A stretch of DNA of 52,228 bases from Bacteroidaceae bacterium (GTDB lineage: Bacteria > Bacteroidota > Bacteroidia > Bacteroidales > Bacteroidaceae): assembly GCA_017938245.1 (NCBI GenBank), contig JAGBBX010000005.1:1-52228 (forward strand), in the 5' to 3' direction. Made by a program: the position numbers and the translations under genes. Positions 25,939 through 33,334 of this stretch are shown here, one piece after another. How positions within the stretch are numbered: the stretch's first letter is position 1; each line of letters starts with the position of its first letter. Under the pieces are notes generated by a model. It did not search any database. It saw only the letters and a program-made list of their open reading frames with translations, and had not been told where the DNA came from.

Positions 25939-26697
25939 ATGGATTGTCTAGCATTTAACAGAAAGATTGTAAGAAGTAAAAGTTTTAGTACAAATGTAAA
26001 AGCGAAAAAAGAAGCATTGGTAAACCATTCTAAATCTTTAAGTGGAAAAACAACTGTTGGAAATTATGATTACCACTGTTTGTGGAAATCTGCCGATTCT
26101 AAATACGAAGTAGGTGTTGGTAAATATGGTAAAGAGTATTACCTCAACACAATAAAATGGAAAGACGGTCATAAAGGAAATAATCCCAATGACATGCGCC
26201 CAATAGTTTCTGTAAACGGAAAAGAATTAGACTTTGATTCAAGTTTTGACCACATTTTTCGTTTCTTTCAAGAGGTAAGTAAAATAGATGAAAAAGCATT
26301 AAATATATTAGGATGTCTAATGTATAGAAATGCCTATTTAGAAGACCACAAAGCTGATAAAAATGGAGTATATAAATATTGTCCACCTCAAGAAGCGATT
26401 GATTACCTAAATAAAATAATTCCCGAATATGATGGCATTAGCATTGAAGCATATTTGCATTATATGGAAGCAATCGCATGGAACGAAGATGTCAAGTATA
26501 GCACATTGGGATATGATATCAACAAAGGAACTGGCAGACAAAACAATATGCTTACTTATGCTCATATCATATCAATATTTCTAGGTGTTGGGTCAATTGC
26601 AAAACTTTGCTCACAGTTCTCACGCCCACCAGTAGGAGTATCTGCTATTCCCCAAAACATAGCGATAAAAGCATTCCCAGACCTTAAAATTTATTAA
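25939..26697 (+). CDS. Unrecognised protein between nuclease and methyltransferase
   Basis: A 252-residue soluble protein, Lys- and Tyr-rich, with no signal peptide or clear membrane helix. Visible features are a basic N-terminus (RKIVRSKSFSTNVKAKKEAL), a possible beta-hairpin region around YDYHCLWKSADSKYEVGVGK, and a hydrophobic stretch near the end (AHIISIFLGVGSIAKL). No PD-(D/E)XK, HNH or GIY-YIG motif could be identified. It is transcribed divergently from the Mrr-like gene and convergently with the cytosine methyltransferase, with a shared terminator. Position suggests a restriction or other defence component, but this is inference from neighbours only. Confidence 0.75.
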   Translation: MDCLAFNRKIVRSKSFSTNVKAKKEALVNHSKSLSGKTTVGNYDYHCLWKSADSKYEVGVGKYGKEYYLNTIKWKDGHKGNNPNDMRPIVSVNGKELDFDSSFDHIFRFFQEVSKIDEKALNILGCLMYRNAYLEDHKADKNGVYKYCPPQEAIDYLNKIIPEYDGISIEAYLHYMEAIAWNEDVKYSTLGYDINKGTGRQNNMLTYAHIISIFLGVGSIAKLCSQFSRPPVGVSAIPQNIAIKAFPDLKIY

Positions 26698-26702
26698 AAA
26701 AG

Positions 26703-26739
26703 AATGGAGTGACCCCCAATATTTTGAGGTCACTCCATT
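26703..26739. terminator. Bidirectional terminator between convergent genes
   Basis: A perfect 12-base stem (AATGGAGTGACC / GGTCACTCCATT) with a 13-base loop separates the 252-residue gene and the methyltransferase. Confidence 0.88.
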
Positions 26740-26755
26740 TTCAATGTCATTCTTA

Positions 26756-28012
26756 TTATTTAAGTCTGCTATATATTTCCTCGCCTATTTTTGTAACAAT
26801 TCCACATACTAAAGCATTTCCCATAAAGAATGCTCTCTTGGTGTCATTTTCACCAATAGTATGATGGTCTGGGAACATATTCAACCTCTCCAATTCCAAT
26901 GGTATAAGTCTACGCAATCTGCCATCAATTGGGTCTTTTATAACATGTTTAAATCTTGACGGAGTTTTTCCTCCCTCTGATGTTATAATTGTCCTTGACG
27001 GTCTATCCAACAAGTCAGGGAAAACCATACCTCCCTCATTATAGAAGAAAACATTGCCATTTTTAGTTTTCCTTTCTTCGTGCTTTGCTCCCTTTAGATA
27101 TTCCCATTTAGGCAAATCGCTGTCAGAGATATAAAAGTCTTCTGATAAAAACCGTCTATCATCACCTTTTACTATTATATCCGACAACAAGGTTTCTTCT
27201 CCCGTATATAGAGGATTTGTTTTGTAGGTGAAATACTCACCATCTATCATTAATCCCGAGTTTTCAAATGGTTTTGTTTTATTCAATTTATTAAACTCCA
27301 CACTCAAGTCTGCCAAGTCCTTATTTTCTCCATTTTTTAAACTTGTTGGGAATAGAGGAAATGCATTCTGATAATCTTCTACGGGGAATGCTGTTGCAAA
27401 AATACCTGTTGTAAAAATCCAGTCTGTTGGGTCTTTGATTTGCTTTGCAATTACCGAATCCTTTGAGTATGCCAAAATATATGTTCTACGCCTTCTTTGT
27501 GGCATTCCATAATCTGCGGCATTAATAATTCTCCATTCAACAATATAACCTAAATCGGACAAGGATTGAAGGATTATCGCAAAATCCCTTCCTCTCTGTT
27601 GCGCTGGAGATTGTACCAACCTATCCACATTTTCAAGAAACAGAATTTGAGGTTTATTCTCCCCTTTTTCTTTTATTATTCTATGAATCTCCCACCACAG
27701 AACACCCTTTTTACCTTCTAGTCCAACAGCTTGACTTAAAGTTCTTGCAACAGAATAATCTTGGCACGGAAATCCTCCAACCAACATATCATGATTTGGG
27801 ATATCCGCAGTTTGGACTTTTGCAATATCCATATTTACATGTCCTTCTTCGCCAAATCTTGCAGTATATGTTCTTGAAGCATGCTGAATTTTTGTAGACG
27901 GTTCAAACTGATTGCTCCATATTGTTTTGTAAAAATCAGACCCTGCTCTATCGAGTCCAATTCTAAATCCACCAACTCCTGCAAAAAGTTCAATGACCTT
28001 ACACTCTCTCAT
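26756..28012 (-). CDS. C5-cytosine DNA methyltransferase
   Basis: A complete 418-residue DNA (cytosine-5) methyltransferase. Motif I VIELFAGVGGFRIGLDRAG (6-24), motif IV GGFPCQDYS with catalytic Cys83, motif VI ENVDRL (about 126-131), motif VIII QRRRRTYIL (about 172) and motifs IX/X (RRLIPLELERLNMFPD, GNALVCGIVTKIGEEI) are all in order. The target-recognition region lies between VIII and IX. It probably protects against a restriction enzyme in the island; the Mrr-like nuclease is the only nuclease-like neighbour. The promoter overlaps a perfect palindrome, suggesting self- or regulator-controlled expression. Confidence 0.95.
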   Translation of the reverse strand: MRECKVIELFAGVGGFRIGLDRAGSDFYKTIWSNQFEPSTKIQHASRTYTARFGEEGHVNMDIAKVQTADIPNHDMLVGGFPCQDYSVARTLSQAVGLEGKKGVLWWEIHRIIKEKGENKPQILFLENVDRLVQSPAQQRGRDFAIILQSLSDLGYIVEWRIINAADYGMPQRRRRTYILAYSKDSVIAKQIKDPTDWIFTTGIFATAFPVEDYQNAFPLFPTSLKNGENKDLADLSVEFNKLNKTKPFENSGLMIDGEYFTYKTNPLYTGEETLLSDIIVKGDDRRFLSEDFYISDSDLPKWEYLKGAKHEERKTKNGNVFFYNEGGMVFPDLLDRPSRTIITSEGGKTPSRFKHVIKDPIDGRLRRLIPLELERLNMFPDHHTIGENDTKRAFFMGNALVCGIVTKIGEEIYSRLK

Positions 28013-28053
28013 TTTATTGCGTTATATTCAATTCTAAAATAATATTGACTATG

Positions 28054-28092
28054 TTTGGTGCAAAATTTTGCACCAAATATGCTACAAAGATA
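28054..28092 (-). promoter_or_regulatory. Methyltransferase promoter with palindromic operator
   Basis: TATCTTTG (minus strand 28092-28085) is a perfect -7 box. Directly downstream lies a perfect 24-base palindrome at 28054-28077 (TTTGGTGCAAAA and its complement), placed at or just past the expected start of transcription. This is a good position for repression. No separate control-protein gene is visible next to it. Confidence 0.65.
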
Positions 28093-28164
28093 AGACTTTT
28101 TGACTTGTAGCGAGAAGAAAAAAATGGATTTTGTCTATAGTTGTTTATAAAATAATACCCAAAC

Positions 28165-28755
28165 CTAAAAGTCAAGCAAATCATAACAACCCATTATCTC
28201 ATCTTTTCTAATTCCAAGATAACGCTTTGTAATAGCAATGTTAGAGTGATTAAACAGCTCACTTAACATAACCAATGCCAACTCTCCATTTGTTGAAGCG
28301 TTTTCATAGATATGTCTGCCGAAGGTTTTGCGAAGACTATGGGTAGAGAAGTTCTTGACTGATTTCAACCCATATCCAGTCTTCATTTCCTTCAAGAGTA
28401 CATTTATACGCTGAATAGTGTAAACTCTGTTCCTGTGACTGATAAAGCACCTTTCCTGCTTGTTTAGAATGCCGAGTTTCTTGTAGCAATCTCTGATATG
28501 CTTCTGAAAGTTGATGTTGATTCTAACTTCTCTCTGTTTCTTTGTCTTTTTCTCGACAATCTCGAAGGAACTGCCATCGAGCAACATTGCCCAAGTCAGT
28601 TGGAGAAGGTCGCTGATACGCAAACCAAAGAATATGCCACAACCAATGAGCAAACTCATTCTATAGTTGCCGTCATTGTAAAGGCGGTGTACCAAATTAA
28701 CCGCCTTCTCCCACTCAATGTAATCACTTGTTGTATTGCTGTTCTTCAAACTCAT
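28165..28755 (-). CDS. Tyrosine recombinase, catalytic domain only
   Basis: A 196-residue integrase-family protein. The catalytic set is visible: Arg46 in GLRISDLL, His139 and Arg142 in STHSLRKTFG, His170 in LFNHSN and the nucleophile Tyr179 in KRYLGI. It lacks the SAM-like and arm-binding N-terminal domains of full integrases (usually about 400 residues). It starts 12 bases after the stop of a WYL_2 gene on the same strand, so the two are one transcript. It may resolve dimers or invert a segment, or assist the large serine recombinase of the island; no inverted target pair was found. Confidence 0.88.
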   Translation of the reverse strand: MSLKNSNTTSDYIEWEKAVNLVHRLYNDGNYRMSLLIGCGIFFGLRISDLLQLTWAMLLDGSSFEIVEKKTKKQREVRININFQKHIRDCYKKLGILNKQERCFISHRNRVYTIQRINVLLKEMKTGYGLKSVKNFSTHSLRKTFGRHIYENASTNGELALVMLSELFNHSNIAITKRYLGIRKDEIMGCYDLLDF

Positions 28756-28767
28756 AATATCTGCTGT

Positions 28768-29097
28768 TTAGAATACTTGTACCAATGATTCCCAACGAAA
28801 ACTTCTCCATGCACCTTTTGTAACATCATAGAAAGCTGTTGTTGCATACTGTTCTCTGCTCTCTCCTCTGCCATTTGTCATAGCATTGGCAAGGGCAGAC
28901 TGGGTAGTTCCCCAACATTCTCTCAACTCGCCATTTTTCTTACGGAACACGAAATGGGCAACGCCGTGTTTCATCTTCTCCTTCAAATTCTCAATCATCA
29001 TCGCCTTTACAAGACCAATCTCTGTTGAGTTTGTACGGTTAGCGATTACATTTGCTCTTTCTGCTGTTGCTCCATTGATTACTGTGATGTTTGTCAT
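28768..29097 (-). CDS. WYL_2 / DUF2693 SH3-fold protein
   Basis: A 109-residue protein with the WYL_2 (DUF2693) core: GVAHFVFRKKNGELRECWGT, then TAFYDVTKGAWRSFRWESLV at the end. These small SH3-like, Sm-fold proteins are very common in Bacteroides mobile elements; the role is unknown. It is first in a two-gene unit with the tyrosine recombinase and has a strong promoter. Confidence 0.85.
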   Translation of the reverse strand: MTNITVINGATAERANVIANRTNSTEIGLVKAMMIENLKEKMKHGVAHFVFRKKNGELRECWGTTQSALANAMTNGRGESREQYATTAFYDVTKGAWRSFRWESLVQVF

Positions 29098-29139
29098 ATC
29101 CTTGTACTGTTTAGTTGTTATTATCTCTGTTTACCAGGA

Positions 29140-29171
29140 CAAAGATATGGAATCTATTTAATATAATCAAA
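29140..29171 (-). promoter_or_regulatory. Promoter of the WYL_2-recombinase unit
   Basis: On the minus strand TTTG (29171-29168), 20 bases, then TATCTTTG (29147-29140): a full match to the Bacteroidetes -33/-7 consensus. Confidence 0.8.
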
Positions 29172-29197
29172 CATTTTACAATAAATTTATGGAATAT

Positions 29198-29228
29198 TTT
29201 GATTATTTTCCATATTTCACTACTTTTG
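29198..29228 (+). promoter_or_regulatory. Promoter of the 74-residue gene
   Basis: TTTG (29198-29201), 19 bases, then TACTTTTG (29221-29228): full -33/-7 match. It is divergent from the WYL_2 promoter, about 30 bases apart. The expected transcription start leaves only a 12-base or so leader. Confidence 0.8.
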
Positions 29229-29246
29229 CCACAAATTTTAGATTCT

Positions 29247-29471
29247 ATGGAAGCGAACAAACAAGAAAGGTCAGTAATACATTTGGAAATAGACGGCGAA
29301 CATCACTATTTTGGTAGTGTCAAGGCACTTTGCGACCACTTTGGCAAAGAAAAGATTGGCATTGGATATAAAAGTCTTGCTAACTATGGTGTTTCATTAG
29401 AAAAACCTTACCAAAACAAATACTGCACTATTCGCAAGGGCATATTGATAACTGCTCCAAAGGCAGAATGA
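29247..29471 (+). CDS. Small hypothetical protein of the island
   Basis: A 74-residue protein from ATG 29247. The frame extends upstream through the promoter, so the later ATG is the real start. The sequence has IHLEIDGEHHYFGSVKALCD and YKSLANYGVSLEKPY, which looks like a small mixed alpha/beta fold in which SVKALCDHF could be a DNA-binding helix. No known family is recognised. It is the only rightward gene in this stretch and is divergently transcribed from the WYL_2-recombinase pair, an arrangement often used for regulators. Confidence 0.7.
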   Translation: MEANKQERSVIHLEIDGEHHYFGSVKALCDHFGKEKIGIGYKSLANYGVSLEKPYQNKYCTIRKGILITAPKAE

Positions 29472-29550
29472 TTTATTTAGCAGTTATAAATTTTATTGGG
29501 GCGTTACAAGATAAACAGTTATTTTCTGCACCAGAAGACTTGTGAGGGTA

Positions 29551-29913
29551 TTATTGCGGTTCCTTATCATTACCAACCTTGTAACATTCTGAAATGACTT
29601 TGTATATTTCTGCTTTTACAATCTCTTGGATTCTGTCCTTGCCCAGCATAATGGCAATAAAATTTATTGCTTGCTGAACGCTGTTGAAAGATAGTTCGTT
29701 AGTGTCTAAAAGGTGTCTTAAAACCTCTTTACGAGCATTTTCGCTAGTATCTGCATAATCCAGCAACTCTTGTTCTTTGAGTGCTTTCCTGATGGTTTCA
29801 TAGCGTTGCTTTTGACTGTCGCTAATCTTCTTCTTGGTGTCTGTTGAGTGTCTTTTTCCAAACATAGGATTGAGATTGCCACTCTTTGCCATGCTTTGCT
29901 TACTGTTGTTCAT
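29551..29913 (-). CDS. NUMOD3-motif protein
   Basis: A 120-residue protein whose N-terminus carries a NUMOD3-type DNA-binding motif (NLNPMFGKRHSTDTKKKIS, about 13-31), normally found in homing endonucleases and their relatives. The rest is helical with no nuclease motif. The start overlaps the stop of the 67-residue gene upstream (ATGA). Probably a DNA-binding helper of the island, with unknown target. Confidence 0.75.
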   Translation of the reverse strand: MNNSKQSMAKSGNLNPMFGKRHSTDTKKKISDSQKQRYETIRKALKEQELLDYADTSENARKEVLRHLLDTNELSFNSVQQAINFIAIMLGKDRIQEIVKAEIYKVISECYKVGNDKEPQ

Positions 29914-30113
29914 CGTACATCCCTCCTGTCATATCTTTTCACTATAGTATTGAAGGGTATGCCCTTTTCGATTAGTTGTTTCTTGGTGTAGAGATTGCAA
30001 GGGTCTATGCTACTTCTGTAATAATCTCTATCGTTGATGTCGATTGGCATTGCATTTATTGGAGCATTCCAACCTAATCTGTCTTTCAGTTCTTGGATTG
30101 AAGTTTTCTTCAT
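29910..30113 (-). CDS. Small hypothetical protein, coupled to the NUMOD3 gene
   Basis: A 67-residue protein (MKKTSIQELKDRLGWNAPIN at the start; LYTKKQLIEKGIPFNTIVKR later). The second half reads like a helix-turn-helix (KKQLIEKGIPFNTIVKRY), which would make it a small DNA-binding protein, but no family is recognised. It is translationally coupled to the NUMOD3-motif gene and lies downstream of a 190-base gap with two inverted repeats. Confidence 0.65.
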   Translation of the reverse strand: MKKTSIQELKDRLGWNAPINAMPIDINDRDYYRSSIDPCNLYTKKQLIEKGIPFNTIVKRYDRRDVR

Positions 30114-30151
30114 ATTCTACCTTTTTTATTGAATTTATTTTCATATCAGTC

Positions 30152-30285
30152 GAAGTAACTAAAATGGACTTACATTGAAGTTACTTCTTTATTATAAATA
30201 TCAAGTAAATTGGAAAAAGAAGAAAAAATAAATTATGTTAGCATATTGACTAACTTAATATTGGAATATTAGTCAATACACTAAC
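30152..30285. repeat. Two inverted repeats, possible origin or transfer site
   Basis: GAAGTAACT (30152-30160) pairs with AGTTACTTC (30179-30187). GTTAGCATATTGACTAA (30237-30253) pairs with TTAGTCAATACACTAAC (30269-30285), 15 of 17 positions. Both lie in the AT-rich gap just downstream of the replication-type gene. Confidence 0.65.
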
Positions 30286-30303
30286 AGTTACAAATTCAAC
30301 ATA

Positions 30304-31044
30304 TCAATTTGGATTAAAGTTATAGTTTAAGTTTGAAAACAATCCATTCATTTTGAAATAGTCATGTCTTGTTTCCTCGTTCTCCTTCAACATATTCCTA
30401 AAGTAAACAAAGCAATTCCAATCTGTCGGAGCAAGGCATTTTGCCACATCCTCCAACGACATCCCTTGCTCCAACATATTATATATTCTACTACTATATT
30501 CTATTTCTTTATTATTTATAATATCTTTATTTTCTATAGTATCTATATATTCTATATTGTTCGTACTTTGGGAAACTTGTGGGATTTCTGTGGGGAGTTG
30601 ATGAGGCGTTTGCTTGGAAACTTCCTTCAAATAACTTGGGGAATACCCTTTCTTATTATACCCCTCAACTGTGGTAATCTTCAACTCTGGATTTTTCAAC
30701 TCATCGAAGGAATACGCTTCAAAATCTCTGAACTTATCCAAATTCAATCTGAACTTGTTGGAGTGTTTACCCTTTCCTTTTCCAACACTACAAATCTGCA
30801 CTATACCTTTACTATAAAGAGTGTCAAGGGTTGCTCTTACTAATTTCTCACTTAATCCACTCTGTTCAACCAAATCTGCATTGGTACGGAAGAACACTCC
30901 TTGCTCATCTGCGAATTGGTCTGCAAGTTGGCAAAGGACAAATAACATTCTGCTACTATTTACATCAAGAGCAGTCATCAATTTAGACGGCACTGCCGTA
31001 AACTGAAATTCGATTTTTCTTTCTAATTCTTTTCTTTCTGTCAT
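30304..31044 (-). CDS. Winged-helix protein, replication-initiator-like
   Basis: A 246-residue protein. The N-terminal half is a winged helix-turn-helix (SRMLFVLCQLADQFADEQGV, then LVEQSGLSEKLVRATLDTLY and a basic wing GKGKGKHSNKFRL), of the kind found in plasmid and phage replication or DnaD-like proteins. The middle is an Asn/Ile-rich linker and the C-terminus a short helical region. The sequence fits replication proteins of Bacteroides mobile elements, but no catalytic motif is visible, so a regulator is also possible. It has a perfect promoter and a terminator-like hairpin in its leader. Confidence 0.65.
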   Translation of the reverse strand: MTERKELERKIEFQFTAVPSKLMTALDVNSSRMLFVLCQLADQFADEQGVFFRTNADLVEQSGLSEKLVRATLDTLYSKGIVQICSVGKGKGKHSNKFRLNLDKFRDFEAYSFDELKNPELKITTVEGYNKKGYSPSYLKEVSKQTPHQLPTEIPQVSQSTNNIEYIDTIENKDIINNKEIEYSSRIYNMLEQGMSLEDVAKCLAPTDWNCFVYFRNMLKENEETRHDYFKMNGLFSNLNYNFNPN

Positions 31045-31080
31045 TTTTTAATAGATTTTAACATATTGTTTTCAATCAAT

Positions 31081-31124
31081 AAAAAAGGAGGTGGAACGCA
31101 ATACAAGCGTTCTCCTCCATTTTC
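31081..31124 (-). terminator. Attenuator-like hairpin in the leader of the winged-helix gene
   Basis: On the minus strand GGAGG-GAACGC pairs with GCGTTC-CCTCC and is followed by TTTTTT. It begins only a few bases after the expected transcription start set by the promoter at 31134-31165, and it lies 36 bases before the gene. It may also stop transcripts arriving from the recombinase gene. Confidence 0.8.
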
Positions 31125-31133
31125 TTATATATG

Positions 31134-31165
31134 CAAATATATCTAAAATTTATGAGAAAAACAAA
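31134..31165 (-). promoter_or_regulatory. Promoter of the winged-helix gene
   Basis: Minus strand TTTG (31165-31162), 20 bases, TATATTTG (31141-31134): full consensus. Confidence 0.8.
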
Positions 31166-31282
31166 TTTTCAAACATTAAATGTTAAAATTTGTATAAAAA
31201 TGTTTTCCAGAAATTTTGGAAACAACTGTTATGATGTATATGCACTAGCCTCATCTTTTTTAGCGATTCAAGTTACCTACAA

Positions 31283-33304
31283 TTAAAGCAGCTCAATTCT
31301 ATCATTATTTGGAACTATTTTCGGTAGGTCGCTTTCAGCATCATTCAACCCATCAGTTTCCGCCTTTTTATTTGAAGATAAATCCTCATATAAATAAAGA
31401 GAGAAACTTCCCATATTTTGTGATTCTATCATATATTGATTCATTCTTTCATAATCATACTCACCCTGTTCCAAATCGGGATATAAATCATTTCCACCTT
31501 GATATATAATAATTTTGCGTTCTTTATCATAAATAAAAGAGTGATTGGTATTATCAACAACCCAAGTTTGAAACTCAACACCATATCTACAACAGCATTC
31601 ATCATAAAACAACTCATCATTTTTGTAACGAGCATTTTTTATCTTTCCCCACAACTCGACTCCATTCTTATACTTAATGACAACAAGAAACCAAAGTTTA
31701 TGCATACGGTATATGATTACATTTTCTATGTACTCATCAACCATTGTTTTTATAAGTCCTCTATCTGCACGAACATCGTGCATTTTTGCGTACAAGTTTG
31801 CGTTTACATTTAGTTTTCTGATGTTATTTATATTAACTCGCAATGATGAAATTCTTTGCACTAATTTTGCAATATCACTCTTTAACTTTCCACTATTCTG
31901 TTGATATTTACTCTGTTCTTCTTTTATTAGTTCTTCAAGCATTAAATCATCATCCAACAATATCAATCGTTTCAACAGTTTCTTATAATCCGCTTCCACT
32001 TGCAAAAGTTCTTGTTCTTTTGCTACTTTAATTGCTGTCAGACTTTCTATTTCCTCGCTAATCTTCTTTATTAGATTTTCATTGGTTTCTGCAATATTAG
32101 TTTCTGCAAACATCTTCAAACTGAACTGCAACACCAAACCATCTAATTTAGTCATTGCAATCTGTCCACCTTCGCTACATGTTTGCTTTTTACAACTTGC
32201 GCCTTTTGCACCATAGCAAGCATATTTTCTATCATATTTGTTGATGGTTTTTACATATTGAGAATTAACCGTACTTCCCGAAACACTAAAATTACTTCCA
32301 CATTCGCCACATACCATCAATGCTTTTAGGAGATTTTCTCGTTTTACAGCATTGTTTTTGTTATACGATGCTTTCAATAATCTATCTTGCACAGCATACC
32401 AAAGTTCATCAGATATGATACGCAAATTTTCATCGTATTCGTTATACTCAAATACAACCTCTCTATCTTTTCTCTTATCAACAGGAACTGGATTTGTTGG
32501 GTCTGGTTTATGGAATATCACATTTTTCTTTCCTATATAGATTTTATTATGCATTAGTCTATTCAAGGATGAGGGTCGCCACATCAATTCATCCAAATCA
32601 AAGCGTTTATACTCTTTCTCATCCAAACCTAGCCTTCTCCTTTCCTCCCTTTTCTCTCCAAGTCGTTTTTTGTATGGACTAGGCACTCCTTCTGCATTCA
32701 AAATATCACATATTCGAATAGAACTTTTACCATTTGCATATTCGGTAAAAATTCGCTCTACGACTTGTGCTTCATCATCTATTTTAACAAGTTTCTTTGC
32801 TTCATTAAGTTTATAACCATAAGCAAATTCTATTCCACCACCGCCACCAGCTTGAAGTTTGTTTATTTTACCCGATAGACTACGCTCTGCAAACAATTCT
32901 ATTTCATAACTTGACATAACCGCCAAGACATGCAACAAAATTGTACATCCTAAATCAGTTTTGTCATGAGTAACCCAAATATTTTGTTTCTCAAAATACA
33001 AATCAATCTTTCTTTCCCTAAAGAAATTCACTTGTTCTAACAGTTCTGTTGCATTTCGTGCCAATCGACTGAACTCACTAAACAATACACAAGTAATCCC
33101 TTTGGGTGCTAATTCACTCAACATTCGGGAAAATTCAGGGCGAACTTCTCCCGCCTTGAATCCACTAATAACATCAACATAAATCTTGTCATCAGAAATT
33201 TCCCAACCTTTGTTGCTTGCTAACGCCAGCAATTCCTCACGCTGACGGTCGGTGGATTGCATTTGAGTTGATACACGACAATAGATTGCTACATTATGTT
33301 CCAT
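31283..33304 (-). CDS. Large serine recombinase
   Basis: A 673-residue site-specific recombinase, starting at ATG 33304; the frame extends upstream but the resolvase domain begins here. Catalytic Ser12 is in AIYCRVSTQMQS. The resolvase domain (1 to about 160) includes LFSEFSRLARNATELL. A recombinase domain follows (about 165-300), then a zinc ribbon (CGECGSNFSVSG ... CKKQTC), a coiled coil rich in Glu/Lys (about 440-520), and an unusual extra C-terminal segment of about 100 residues. It probably integrates and excises the island. Its promoter region overlaps the 5' end of the neighbouring chromosomal gene, as expected for an integrase next to its attachment site. Confidence 0.93.
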   Translation of the reverse strand: MEHNVAIYCRVSTQMQSTDRQREELLALASNKGWEISDDKIYVDVISGFKAGEVRPEFSRMLSELAPKGITCVLFSEFSRLARNATELLEQVNFFRERKIDLYFEKQNIWVTHDKTDLGCTILLHVLAVMSSYEIELFAERSLSGKINKLQAGGGGGIEFAYGYKLNEAKKLVKIDDEAQVVERIFTEYANGKSSIRICDILNAEGVPSPYKKRLGEKREERRRLGLDEKEYKRFDLDELMWRPSSLNRLMHNKIYIGKKNVIFHKPDPTNPVPVDKRKDREVVFEYNEYDENLRIISDELWYAVQDRLLKASYNKNNAVKRENLLKALMVCGECGSNFSVSGSTVNSQYVKTINKYDRKYACYGAKGASCKKQTCSEGGQIAMTKLDGLVLQFSLKMFAETNIAETNENLIKKISEEIESLTAIKVAKEQELLQVEADYKKLLKRLILLDDDLMLEELIKEEQSKYQQNSGKLKSDIAKLVQRISSLRVNINNIRKLNVNANLYAKMHDVRADRGLIKTMVDEYIENVIIYRMHKLWFLVVIKYKNGVELWGKIKNARYKNDELFYDECCCRYGVEFQTWVVDNTNHSFIYDKERKIIIYQGGNDLYPDLEQGEYDYERMNQYMIESQNMGSFSLYLYEDLSSNKKAETDGLNDAESDLPKIVPNNDRIELL

Positions 33305-33334
33305 ATTTAGTATATTTGCAAAAACAATGAAATT

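Noticed and set aside
30237-30285. CRISPR-like repeat in the AT-rich gap
   Set aside because: Only inverted pairs are present, with no series of equally spaced direct repeats and no cas genes.
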